NCBI GenBank assembly: GCA_020205615.1
Contig: CM035170.1
Location: 28,925,568-28,989,567, forward strand
DNA length: 64,000 bases
Direction: 5' to 3'
DNA from: Panax quinquefolius
Lineage: Eukaryota > Streptophyta > Magnoliopsida > Apiales > Araliaceae
Of this stretch, positions 10,626-21,643 are shown piece by piece. The notes under the pieces were generated by a model, which was not told where the DNA came from, made no database searches, and saw nothing but the letters and a program-made list of their open reading frames with translations. Position numbers and translations under genes: made by a program. The number at the start of each line of letters is the position of its first letter. The first letter of the stretch is position 1.

Positions 10626-11989
10626 AAGTATGCCATTAAATTTAGAATGTAAATGACCAAAATGTCGTTTTTGGATTTTTATTAAGGTAACTTGTAAATC
10701 TTACCAAATGAAGAGTTGGTGACCAACTAATTTGACCATTGTGACTTATAATCTCCAGCAAACCAGTCCACATATCAGATCTATACATTGCATCATAACA
10801 TATAAGAGATAAAGAGAGAGAAAGTCCATAAAGTTGCTCATTTTTCGTCTAAGCTCTCAACAACTCTATCTCTCTCCAAGACCTCCGAATTTCTTAAGTA
10901 AATTAGTCACTAGATCACCCCTTAGAACACCTATATCTGTTACGGAGATCAAAGATCAAGGATTGGACTAGATAGGTATAAACCCTAGACTTATATTTTG
11001 ATCATGTAAGCTAAGATAGAGTTTGTGATTTTGTGTTTATATAAGTGCTATATGATGTTTTATGATGGTCTATGATGATCTATCATAGATCCATAGCATC
11101 AAAATGGGTAATAATTGAAGATTTTCAAAAATGTCCATGAACTCAAAAAGTCGTTTGACAAGCTAATGTCAGTGGCTCCAAATCTTTCCTTCTTCTCAAT
11201 TTTTGATGTTTTATATTTTAGATCTATAGCTTGATATGTGTTCTTTGTTTTGTAAGTGAGATCACAGTCATTTGATGTCTATATTTCATGTAATAGTTGG
11301 TCAAAACCCGTTGACTGGGCATGACCAGAGGAATTTTGGGTAACCTAGAAAGCGTTTTCCAGCGTCTGACAAGCTTTTCAAACTCCTTGTTCTGTTAGGT
11401 GTTATGTGATATGTTGATGTCGTGGTAACTAGATTGTAGTGTGTTGTATGGACTATAGATCCTGACATTTAGATCTCTTAAAACATCAACTGATCGAACG
11501 TAGTGAGTGGTCAAACTAGGCCACTCGGTCACGGTTTAAGTTTCTAGAAAAACCCAGAAATAATTTGAACAAAGTTTCTGACCTTGTTTGACCGAGATAA
11601 ATCTGGATATTGTTTTGTTGTTGGACCGATCTGTTGCTTTAGTGATGTTCCTTGACATAAGGACTATAGATTTGAACCTTGAGACTTCTTGAATCATGAC
11701 CAGAACTTAAAGAAAAATGATCTTGAAAGTGACCAGTCGAACTACCTGGGTTTCTGGAAAACCCAGGTAATGTCTGACAGTGACTTTGAATGGCCAGATC
11801 GTCTTGCTATGATGTGGTATGACCTATATGATAATTGATAATTGTAGTGTTACATAAACACTACAAGATCAAGGTTTTATCTTGCCCAGAACATGTATGG
11901 ATTAAGAATTAAAGCCGGTCAAAGTTGACCCCTTGCTAAGCCAGTTGTCAGTGTTCTTGAGCCAAGAACACCTAAGACAACAGAAAAGT

Positions 11990-12010
11990 GTCGCTATAGC
12001 CTATAGCGAC
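11990..12010. repeat. perfect 21-bp palindrome
   Basis: GTCGCTATAG-C-CTATAGCGAC, two 10-bp arms around one base. It sits at the edge of the AT-rich block. Decayed relatives with the GTCGCTA core and the opposite arm lie at the same place in the minus-strand LTRs (about 38270-38315, 44235-44275, 51885-51920). Confidence 0.85.
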
Positions 12011-12019
12011 AGTTTTAAT

Positions 12020-12915
12020 AATTTTATTTTCCTAATTTCTGGAAAATGATTAAAAATAGAAAATAAATTATAAAAATTACCAAAAATGATTTTAAAAATT
12101 ATTTTAACTTATGAAAATTAACTTTTGACTATTTGGGATATTTTTCATTAATATTTATAATTATTTGAATATTAATGATATTTAATTAGTGTATTAAATA
12201 AATTAGAGAAAATGATTTTAATATATTAAAAATCATTTTAAATAAGAATAAAGTGTTTAAAAATATTTTGAGTTATAAAATATAACTTTTAATATTTTAT
12301 GAAAATTTCATTAATAATCTAATATTAATGATATTAGATTTATTTAATTAAATGAGTTTAAATGGTTTTATTGAATTAAAAATCATTTTAAATGAGAATA
12401 AAGTGTTAGAAAATATAATTTTTAATATTTTAGGAAAATTCTCATTAATAAATTAATATTAATGATATTAGTTTAATTTAATTATTAAATTAAATAAATG
12501 ATGGTAAAATGATTTTATTGATTTAAAAATCATTTAAAAATGAGAAAAGTGATATAAAAATATTTTAAGTTATAATTAATGACTTTTAATATTTTGATAA
12601 TAATTTCATTAATATTTAAATATTAATGGTGATGATTTAAAAATGATTTTAATTATTTTAAAAATTATTTAAGTAGAATATTGATGATTTAAAATATTTT
12701 AAGTTATTAACAATAAGTTTAATATTTTGACAAGTATGTCATTAATATTTTAATATTATTAAATATTAATAATAATTGAATTAATTAGTATTTAAATAAA
12801 TTAAAAATGATTAAAGTGTTTGAAAAATAATTATAAATTACAAAAATTATTAGAAAATTATTAAAAGCTTCTAAAAAATATTATAAATGATATATGACAT
12901 ATCTAAAATAATATT
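12020..12915. repeat. AT-rich diverged repeat block in L2 LTR
   Basis: Nearly pure A/T with recurring phrases such as AAAATCATTTTAAA, TTTTAATATTTT and ATTAATATTAATGATATT every 100-150 bp. It falls inside the putative intron. Equivalent blocks exist at 37480-38270, 43440-44235 and 51100-51880. Confidence 0.75.
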
Positions 12916-14479
12916 GGAGCTTTGAGACCGAGTTTAAGTGACAATAAATGTGTTAATTGTCGGATAGGGTGACCAAGACACCGAGATGAGACCAAAGTCT
13001 AACCAGACCGAACTAATTAGACTTGATAAGTATTTATATAGATTATAAACACTGATATAACTATGTGGTAATGTGTCTTGGAGAAAGTTTGACTGTAAAT
13101 TACAGTGATATGTGTTGTGATTTATTGTGCTAATTGTGAGACCGATATTGTGATTATAGGTCTTGTGAACACAGATAAGTATATTGTGTAGTAGTAATCA
13201 ACTCGGGAGGCAAGTTTCCTAACTCAACCTTGAGTTATATCTGTTTAAATACTATGGTGGTTAATTATTGTTGATTAGACACTGTCCAATAATTTATTGT
13301 TCATTATTCGCAGTTAGTGCATGTTTATTAATTCAAATTGAATTAGTGATTCTAAGAATATACTTGTAGAATAACTGTTGTTTGATATTCACATCCGTAG
13401 AAGCTATTATTGATTTCAAATAGTACAGTTAAGTTATGTATATTGTTTAATTGCATTGAATCATGTCTTAGCTAATTGTTTTGGCTAGACGAATATTTGT
13501 TAGAACTTGATAGGTTCGAAAAGAGAAGAGAAGAGAATTCCATTATTATTGATAGATTAATGCCAGTTGTTTGACTAGATCGAAAAAAAAACTTGATAGG
13601 TTTGAGAAGAGAAGAGAAGTGATTAGATATTGAAATCATTGTATTTCATTGTTAAATCAAATTCGGATTCAAAGACTGAGAAGAACAACCTTTTATATAA
13701 AGGTAACATATTTGGTCGTATATTCGGCTATTGCGCGTATTTTAAGTATTATGCATAATATAGGTTATAATAAAGCTGATCACTTGTTATACTTGCAGAT
13801 GGGTATGATTTAATCTTTATGGTTATCTGATACACCTGCGTATATATCAAAGTAAATCTTTGATAGATACCCGAGAAGAGAATTTCTAGATCCTTTGTGA
13901 TCACTCAGCATAAACTCTGGAAAATATTTCCATCTTGTTATTCAATTGAATATTATAGAGACCTTGAAAGCGTTGTACTATTTCATTATCGAATTATTGT
14001 GTTGCATAGGTTGCGAGAAGAATTATTAGTGATTAATGAATTGTTTAGCTATTTCAAAGTTCCTCGAACTTTGGTGTCATTCTATAGAAATAGATAGTCT
14101 GTTATTCTTGATTCTTATACATTCATTATATGTCTTAATTTGCGGGGCAAATTTGTTGCTCACCCTTGCTAAATAAAACATTGCAGCTAGGAACGAAGTG
14201 GCTGGAGGTGCTGAGAAGAACAAAGGCAAAGGCTTGTTACTGGAATAGTTTAACAAACATTATTATTATGTTGTTTTGTAAACCCTTTTTTTGTATATCT
14301 AAAGGGTATGATTGTAATTAATGTTAAGGTTAGATAACCTGGGACGAATGCATTAACTATATCAGTTAATGTGGTGTAATATTCTATTCCTCAATGAATG
14401 GGTATTTAGCTGTTAATTATATTGCAGATCGTGAGCACCAAACTCGGGGGTCAGGTAACCCGGATTTGGGGGTGTCACA

Positions 14480-14580
14480 TGAATAACCCCTGCAAACATG
14501 CCAGAAGAAAAACACAACATGAGCTAATTGCCCAGTACGGATATAGATAATACAACAGATATACAACTGATATATGAAAT
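14480..14580 (-). other. host DNA of L2 and of the solo LTR
   Basis: A short piece of older DNA between L2 and the solo LTR, continued at 16301. No gene. It ends with GAAAT, the left target duplication of the solo LTR. Confidence 0.5.
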
Positions 14581-15166
14581 TGATAAGTAGGTTTTATACT
14601 TACTTATTCGGTACCTATTACTTGAATTAGTTGTTTAAACCTATGTTTTGTAGTAACTTTGCATGCATGGTGTGTGCATTTCATACATGTTATGTTATTT
14701 TGTAGGCTATGACACAACATTGGCAAAAGGAAGCAAGAAAAAGCAATTTAAAACATCTTTTGGACAAAAATATGCAACTAAATGCAAGAAGGGAAGGTTG
14801 TTGGGATTTTAACACCACGTTGGATACATGTTCTTGGCTTCGAACTTGGATTTTATTGTAGATCTACTTCTTAGCATTTCGGAATATCTTGAATCGTCCC
14901 AATCGGAGCTCGGATGCGAGAGTTATGGCTTTTTAATCAACGAAGATCAAAGCTCAAAGTTGTCCTGCTTGTAATTTATATATCATCTATTTCAAGCCCG
15001 ATTTCGATCTTGATTCGATCCGAATCTGTCAATTCTCAAAGAATGAAAGTTGTAGATCTCGTCGATATCTTCGATTTGATAGGTGACAGACCCTGTAACC
15101 CCTAGCGGATCAAATGTTATGCCTGTTTTACCAAAGAACGTCGTAGTAGAAAAAGAAACGGTGCGA

Positions 15167-15206
15167 GGCGCTCCCAAAATGGCCTAGGAACAGCGTGGGG
15201 AGCGCC
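15167..15206. repeat. GC-rich inverted repeat in the solo LTR
   Basis: GGCGCTCCC at 15167-15175 and GGGAGCGCC at 15198-15206 are perfect 9-bp arms around a 22-bp loop, about 100 bp before the TATA box. It is the GC-richest spot of the LTR and may be a protein site or hairpin. Confidence 0.75.
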
Positions 15207-15304
15207 GTTCGGTGGGGGGAGAGAGTTAAATTGGGTATTTGATGTCCAATTTGAGCTAGAATAGGATTCTTAGTTGCTTAACTTGCTAGGGTGTCTATTA
15301 GAAC

Positions 15305-15311
15305 TATAAAT
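15305..15311 (+). promoter_or_regulatory. TATA box in solo LTR
   Basis: TATAAAT in a suitable position, following the GC-rich part of the LTR. Confidence 0.5.
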
Positions 15312-16300
15312 ACTTGATTTTAACTTGGATTAGGAGGCTTGTTTGGAGGATTCCATTAGATTATATTAGTGTAGATTAGGAGCAAAACCCTAGTCTTATG
15401 AGATTTTGGGATTGAAGCAACTTGGAGACCATTGAAGATCAAACGCTATAACTTGAGAAAAATGGAGATTTGCTGACAATAGATTTAATGTGTATTCAAG
15501 TGTGGATTCTTAGTTTTGTCTTTTAATGTGTATTCAAGTGTGAATTCTTAGTTTTAATTCAATGAACTAATTCTTTGTTTGAGATTATAATGAATCTTAT
15601 TGTGTAATTTATTTTGATAGGCTTCGTCATCAATTATTATGTTCTATTGTTAGGATTGTCTATTGTGATTTGAACTTAATTGTTTAATTGATTGGCCATT
15701 AATTACCATGATAATCTATATGAACTCGAGAGATGAAGTTTAGATTTAGATCTGATTATGATAGCATGTGTTTGTGATTTCCGCATAGATGGAATTCATA
15801 ATTTGTGTTTAGGATAGAGATATGCATTTACGACATATGTAATCCTATAGAGAACTTGTGCTTTAAAACCTTTTTAATTATAATTAACATAGAGATATAG
15901 TGGATTAGTTAATTATGGTGTCTTGCTTAATTCTATCATCTATGGATTTAAGTGAGTATGGGTATTATGCATCGAGATGTGGTTTTATTTGCTTTAGTGT
16001 TCTTGATTAACAATTCAGGATAGATAATAATTGATGAGAAGTGTGTTAACTTAAATGAATCAATAAGTGAAGTTGTGATCTTAAATCTCTGTAATCTTAA
16101 TTTAACTACTGGTTATTAGAATTAGTTTACTTATAAATTGAAATTCATTCGTTTAAATAAGATTGAGTTGGTTACGAGTTAGTACTTGGTGATTTTTATT
16201 AAATAATTCATCATGGGAACGATACTTTACTTTCACTTTATTACTTGTTGACCACGTATACTTGCGTATTGTGTGTAATTAGATTTTACCCAACAGAAAT

Positions 16301-17255
16301 CAACATAGATAAAATACTGAACAAAGCCTCAATTATAAATACTAACGAAAATATAATCTCCAAAGACCTTAATGGAATATATCTGAATCAACAGAATTAA
16401 CGAAAAAATAGAAGAGTAAAGAAATAATGAAGTGAAATAACTAACTCAATGAATTGAACTGAATAGAAACAAACAAAACTAATGCAATAAAATAATTGGC
16501 TGAATCAAATCGTTAGGTGTTATTTCATACCGATTGAGCTCAGAAATATACATTACCACATAGGCAAGTCAAAACAATGCCACACAGGCAAGTCAAAATA
16601 ATGCCACACAGACAAGTCACACATTGGATCGCGAATCCAAATGTATGAAAATCGGATAGGTGTATTTGGCACAACATCACAAATCCGCAGAAAAGAAAAT
16701 TAGGGTTAACCCATACGCCTCCCACAACAAAACACCAAATGGCCCACTTCCTCCGGAGCCCGAACGGAGACGCCATGGACTAATCACACCGCCACGGAGA
16801 GTGTCATTCCTCTCGTGCCAAGACGACATGCATGTGGTACCCCACAGGTGCTTAGCTCAAGTATACCCTAAGGATCAAACTACAAAATGTAAGCCAAAAG
16901 GAGTTTAAATCACAAGGCTTACATGACCATCTCCGAATGACATCGAATTATTAAATACGAATATACCCAATTATTACAAGATATCAATGATCAAAACAAC
17001 TCCCGAATGTGAAAAAAATTATACGAAGAATGATACAAACGAATAAAGTCTCCAAAATATATTGACATGATTAACTAGTTCAAACAATACAAATACGAGT
17101 TCTAATATCAACACCACAACAAAACTATCATAATAAATTCATAAGGAACAATTATGAGAGACAATACTAAATTTTGAAACGAATAGTGAAACGAACAAAT
17201 TAAAATTAAAAGAGTCTCGCTGAAAGAGTATGGAATCCGTACCTGGATTAAGCAA
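16301..17255 (-). other. old LTR-like DNA, minus strand
   Basis: No gene. Read on the minus strand it resembles the late part of a chromovirus LTR: G-G-T-A-C-C-A-C-A-T-G-C-A-T near 16830 and CTGAGCTCAATCGG near 16535, a decayed form of the TGAGCTCACC box. Reading frames here are short and show no family signal. Together with 14480-14580 it forms the DNA into which L2 and the solo LTR inserted. Confidence 0.4.
16553..16622. repeat. 24-bp tandem repeat
   Basis: Units AGGCAAGTCAAAACAATGCC + ACAC at 16562-16585 and 16586-16609, with partial copies on both sides. About 2.8 copies. Confidence 0.85.
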
Positions 17256-17559
17256 TGTAATACCCAAAATTATAATCCCAATATAGTTCGTTAAATTCCT
17301 TCCGTTCGAACTAATTTAAACAAAATAATAAAAAATAATATAAGTATACATACCAACTATATATCTTAAAAAAATACATGTTGTTCGAATTACAAAACAT
17401 TATAAAATTTTACTAAATTAATACAAGCATTATACATAATCGATTGTCATAGCTTATACTTTTATACTTGATAGTCTTGTAAATTTTATACATTAAGAAT
17501 AATTTGTTTAAAGAAACCAATTCTCATATTCACGTCATAAAGGATGACAACTTGGGTTT

Positions 17560-17562
<3 letters not shown>
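17256..17562 (+). other. LTR-start-like DNA (TGTAATACCC)
   Basis: Begins TGTAATACCCAAAATT, like the start of many gypsy LTRs, but no polypurine tract precedes it. It may be the start of the plus-strand LTR that continues at 18605; if so that LTR would total about 4.1 kb, matching its relatives. No matching target duplication (AGCAA against ATATA at 34057), so this is unresolved. Confidence 0.3.

Positions 17563-17591
<29 letters not shown>
17563..17591. repeat. (TA)n microsatellite
   Basis: A (TA) run directly left of the foldback element. Confidence 0.9.
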
Positions 17592-17594
<3 letters not shown>

Positions 17595-17786
17595 CGGCTC
17601 TAAGCGAACCTTAAAGAAGCGAACCAAAGCAAAGACTAAATGTCGTTTTGGTGTCTATAATGACAGTTCGATCCGTCGCCATAGCCATACATCTTGATCT
17701 TTAGCGACGAATTGAGCCAATGCCATAGACACCAAAGACGATGGTTCATCTTTGATTCGCTTTTTTGAGTTCACTTTAGAGCCTCT

Positions 17787-17788
<2 letters not shown>
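17592..17788. mobile_element. foldback element between (TA)n tracts (micron/MITE-like)
   Basis: About 197 bp whose two halves are imperfect inverted copies. The left half begins TCGGCTCTAAGCGAACC and reaches GATCCGTCGCCATAG; the right half read backwards begins GAGGCTCTAAAGTGAAC and reaches AATTCGTCGCTAAAG. The phrase TTTGGTGTCTAT occurs in both arms. It is bounded on each side by a (TA)n run. Short non-coding elements embedded in (TA)n are known in rice as microns; this one differs in being a full foldback. No coding capacity. Confidence 0.7.
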
Positions 17789-17846
<58 letters not shown>

Positions 17847-17850
17847 TATA
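17789..17850. repeat. (TA)n microsatellite
   Basis: A long (TA) run right of the foldback element, with one interruption near its end. Confidence 0.9.
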
Positions 17851-18125
17851 GTCTATTACTTGTTTATTATATAAATCCAAGGCAATTGAAGCCAACAATC
17901 AGAAATTTATAAAAAGGTTTGCATCCTGAAGTTATATACTCCATCTAATGCACCTCTTCTAAGACAAGATCAAAAATAAAATAAAAATTAAATTCGCACA
18001 TGCTTTTTAATATAATACACCTATATAATCAATCCTCTTATGGTCAACTAAATCAGGTGTACCATCAATAACAATAAAATTTTCCATTAAAACATCTCTA
18101 CAACCGTGCAAGTAAGAAGTCTTGT

Positions 18126-18156
<31 letters not shown>

Positions 18157-18604
18157 TATATATATGAATATATTTACACTGATTGTTATACTCCTCAATA
18201 ATTTAATAAGAGACCACAAACAGACTTACATGTATGATAAAAAGAATTTAATTCCCGATCTTCGGTCTTGACAGTTCCGCCTCCATGCGTTGTTCCTCTC
18301 CACAATTCTTATCAGATGTGATGAAATATAAGTAGGTTTTAGATATTTATTTATTAACATATCTTTCTAACTCTCCTAATTTTAATAATATTTATTATTA
18401 CCCACATTTAATTAAATTAAACCCAATTAATTTTAAGGCCCAAATTGTACTAAATTAATTTACCCATCACTTATTAATATTTATTAGCCCACACAAATTA
18501 AATAACTAGTTTGACCCAAATAAATGACAAATTCCAATTATTATGTTTTAAAATAAAATAAATTTTTTTATTATTTAATATTAAATTTTTTTTCGGGTAT
18601 TACA
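17851..18604 (-). other. LTR-start-like DNA on the minus strand
   Basis: No gene. On the minus strand it starts at 18604 with TGTAATACCCGAAAAAA, typical of a gypsy LTR, and is AT-rich like U3. A (CA)n run lies at 18125-18152. With 17256 it forms an inverted pair of TGTAATACCC ends 1349 bp apart. Flanking 5-mers differ (AGCAA and GTATA), so it is not a clean insertion. Confidence 0.35.
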
Positions 18605-19366
18605 GTATATAATGAACGTTATACAAACTAGTATACGAAGAGAATACGAGAATTATACGTTAAAAGCTTAAGCCATTTGTAAGGGACTAATAGGATTTGC
18701 TCATGTATTTGGCAAGCCCAAGTGAATTATTGTTCAGGCCCAAAGATAAGTAATGCAAGCTCAATGTTAGGCCCAAAGTTAATTAAACCTAAGCTCGAAC
18801 CAAGAACCGGACCCGTGGATCGAACTGATGGGACACCAGGTGAGAAAAACCCATGGGGCAACCCATGTGGGCCCCCCCATGGTGAGTCATGGCTGGCCAA
18901 ATAAGGAGGTGGGGTAGCTTCCTTTAGAAGTTTGGTTGAGGAGGTGGAATAGTAAGGAGGTGGATGGCTTTTGACCTTTCTACCCTCACTTTGCAAGGCT
19001 TATAAATAGGAAGTTTGGTTAGTCTTATGTTGGTTGTTTAATTTCCACCAACACTTAGAACAAATATATTGAGAGAGAAGTGAGAACTAGTTTTGCTAAT
19101 CCAAGAAGAAAGAAAGCTTGAACATCAAAGGTAATGAACCTCTAACCACTAATCTTCATCTCTTCATTGGTAGTTTGATAGAGAAGTGATTATTGGTGGA
19201 GTATGTATCCTAAGGAGTAACAAGGATGGCTATTATTGGACTTAAAACATTAATAAACCATGTCATAAGTGGAATCATAATCATAGATATATGAACTAAT
19301 GAAGAACGCATGGGAATTATCATATGTTGTTGATGGACAAGTTTAAAACCATCGTGTATAGGATTA
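18605..19366 (+). mobile_element. plus-strand gypsy LTR, 5' part (split by copia)
   Basis: Upstream half of an LTR that resumes at 32092. It contains TATAAATAGG at 19001-19010, a leader, and a strong donor-like site AAAG|GTAATG with GT at 19131. GATTA at 19362-19366 is the left target duplication of the copia element. The true 5' end is not certain (18605, or 17256 if the foldback region lies inside it). Confidence 0.65.
19001..19010 (+). promoter_or_regulatory. TATA box in split LTR
   Basis: TATAAATAGG, 120 bp before the candidate donor site at 19131, the same order as in the G1 LTR. Confidence 0.6.
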
Positions 19367-20893
19367 TGTTAGTTCCTAGTTGGCACAATAGTTATCTAGA
19401 AGGGGGGGTTGAATAGATATTTAAAAAATCTTTTCATTTTAATCTTGTTCATTGATGATGATTAAAACTTAGCGGAATTAATGTTTGTTTTAATCTCCTT
19501 TATGAAGTAGTGGAGTTATGAGAGTGAGGCCGTTATAGCAGTTATGACAAATATAACAGTTATTTTATGAAAGTAAAAGACACAGTAATTTTAAGTGGTT
19601 CAGAGCACTTAAAGCTCTTAGTCCACTCTTCTACTCCTCGAGTAGAAAATCCACTAATGATGTCTTTTAAAACTTCTAAATCACACAGATTCCTTCTAGA
19701 TCAGCAGTCTAGGAACTTCTTAGTTCATTCTTGAACTCTTCAAGTCTAGCAGACTTGGCTCTCTTACAGTTCACTTAGAACTCTTCAAGTCCAGCAGGCT
19801 TGGTACTCTTCTTTAGTTAATTGGTAGATGTTGAGTTCTTGATGGTTGCTACTCGATTCTTTGTTTAAGCACTTGTTGAAAAAACCTGAGTAGGTGAGCA
19901 AGCTTTTCTATTTCTCAGATCGTAGAGTTGAGCTTTGAGAGTTCTTCACATTTTTTGTTCAATGCTTGCTTACTTCTCTCATCTGTTTGATTTCTATATA
20001 TGTGATCTTGAAAACTATCTGTTTGATCCATCCGTTGAGGCATTAAATGCGTTCGAGCTTTCTGTTCTTTGATGGAGACTTTTCTTCACATCTTCTGAAT
20101 TGCATTACGCCCCTTGACATAGCTGTGACTATTTTCTCACCTAACACGAAAAGGTGTTTCCCCCCTACCTGATGGTACTTTCCTTAGCTTCTTGATACAC
20201 TTCTTTGTTGCATACTAAGGATATTTCTTAGGACTTTGGAATTTGGTGAGTCTTTATAGCGTTTAGAATCCATTTCTCATATGTTGGAGTATGTCTCCAC
20301 ATAAATCGTGAGGCTTGATACTTCTGACACAAACCAGATGATACTCTACGATTCAGATCGTGGTACTCTACGATTCAGATCATGGTACTTTACGATTTAG
20401 ATCGTGGTGACTTGTCGCATAGGTGCTTAGTCTGATGCTATCAGCCGAGAGCACTACGATTTCTCTTAACTTTTTGCACACTACGATCTTTGCTTGCTTG
20501 AGTTGTAAACTTTACGTTTTCGAGAGCACATTACGATCTCTGAGTTGGCTCGGCAAATGTTGGGACCACTCTATGATTTCTGAAGAGGCCTTTCATGACA
20601 GGCACACTACGATCTTTGGAGCTCTACGTTTCTGCCTTGACTTCTGCAATGTTGATCAGATTTATACACTACAAATTCTTCGAAGCCTATCTATTACATC
20701 TCAAGATTAACCTAACAGTTTTGATCTTTCTATCTATACATTCATTTACAGAATGATACACGTTAAGAGCTTAAATCAATCTAACAGATTTGATCTATCA
20801 CTAAGTCCTCACACATATATTCCTTGAAGGACTTTACAACTAATCATGAGCATATACATTAAACATCAAATCATAATATGCATTCTCCCAACA
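19367..20893 (-). repeat. 3' LTR of copia element
   Basis: 1527 bp, TGTTAGTTCC to CTCCCAACA as read on the plus strand (ends TGTTGGGAG...CTAACA in element sense). Matches 30514-32086. Holds three copies of a 22-bp repeat where the other LTR has five, which explains most of the length difference. Confidence 0.95.
20342..20407. repeat. 22-bp tandem repeat, 3 copies
   Basis: Three units of TACTCTACGATTCAGATCGT + GG with few changes. The core CTACGATT/CTACGATC recurs singly through 20450-20680. Confidence 0.95.
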
Positions 20894-20905
20894 ATCTCCC
20901 CCTAT
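20894..20905 (-). other. polypurine tract (copia)
   Basis: In element sense, AATAGGGGGAGAT directly precedes the LTR start TGTTGGGAG. Confidence 0.85.
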
Positions 20906-21643
20906 TTGATGTTGACATAACAAAGGAGATTTGTTGTCATGATTATTAGTTTCTAGATGCATTTGCAGGAAATTTAAACATGACTTAGTATTTGGTGAAA
21001 TTTGAAATTTCTAGAGAATAAGCATGAATTTATTGATGATTGAAGAGAATTAAAATTTAGCTTTACATCAATAAGAATTTAAACTTTTACTTATCTCTAT
21101 TTCTTTGGTCTTTTTCATGGAGGATTGGCATACTCATCAGCCCTTCTTTTCCTGCTTGCTTCATCCCTTCTGGATATCTCTTTCAGCTCACTTGGGCTTA
21201 TCCTTGGGTTGTTATCATGCTTATTCATGAATCGAGGATCTCAATTGGCATTCTTAGGCTGTGGTGGTCACATTTTGTGTGGTAGTAGTGGCCCTTGACT
21301 CCTTATTGGTGAGCCATCAAGACTTCTTCTCTTGATCGGATCGTTGAGTCTGATTGCTTGATCGCTGAGTCTGTTGGTGGAATTGTCTTGCAGGAGGGCT
21401 TCTTGACACTTGAGTGTGAAATTGTCATCTACCCCTTCTTTGGCTTCCTTGACCTCCTATGCCTCTGCCCTGGCCTCCCTAGACTCCTTTCCCTTTATTC
21501 TCCCCCTTTATGTCAGCATCAAGGGTTCGAATGTCTGAAGAACGTCAATTTACTCATTGGACAAGCTCGTTGAGTTGGCTTTGTGTTTGAGCAATGTCCT
21601 CTCGACTTTCCTTGATCAGGGCTTCAGATCGAGCTTCATTGTT
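20906..21643 (-). other. region between ORF3 and the 3' LTR
   Basis: No clear gene. The coiled-coil-like text of ORF3 may run on to about 21530 after its stop (E-A-R-S-E-A-L-I-K-E-S). One more GGGGGAG unit lies at about 21499-21510 (minus strand). Confidence 0.4.

Larger units (their letters stand above)
10976..14186 (+). other. putative intron inside L2 LTR
   Basis: Candidate donor GATAG|GTATAAAC (GT at 10976). Candidate branch and acceptor region TGCTCACCCTTGCT...ACATTGCAG, with AG at 14185-14186. The span is 3211 bp and AT-rich, as plant introns are. The same pair of signals at matching places occurs in five other LTRs in the window. No transcript evidence was available. Confidence 0.4.
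9977..14479 (+). mobile_element. 3' LTR of LARD-like element L2 (4.5 kb)
   Basis: A 4503-bp LTR from TGTAATAACCCGGG to GGGGGTGTCACA. Its last 1.56 kb is repeated at 6071-7603 next to the primer-binding site, which proves it is an LTR. In order it holds a telo-box cluster, a likely start region near 10797-10860, a candidate donor at 10976, a 21-bp palindrome, an AT-rich block, the TGCTCACCCTTGCT box and TTGCAG near 14186. LTRs this long with a short interior fit the LARD class first described in cereals. TGAAT at 14480-14484 should be the right target duplication; its partner is left of the window. Confidence 0.88.
14581..16295 (+). mobile_element. solo LTR with GAAAT target duplication
   Basis: A 1715-bp unit from TGATAAGTAGG to TTACCCAACA. 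It is flanked on both sides by GAAAT (14576-14580 and 16296-16300), a 5-bp duplication. There is no interior or partner LTR, so it is a solo LTR left by recombination. It contains TATAAAT at 15305 and a GC-rich hairpin upstream. The ends and leader-like text suggest a Ty3/gypsy Tat/Athila-type element; the family is uncertain. I assume plus orientation from the TATA box. Confidence 0.85.

Noticed and set aside
16540..16908. Cys-rich minus-strand frame and an overlapping plus-strand frame
   Set aside because: The Cys-rich end comes from the 24-bp tandem repeat; the rest is LTR-like.
18722..18996. Possible host gene fragments on both strands
   Set aside because: Overlapping opposite frames in GC-richer LTR DNA just before a TATA box; no protein family seen.
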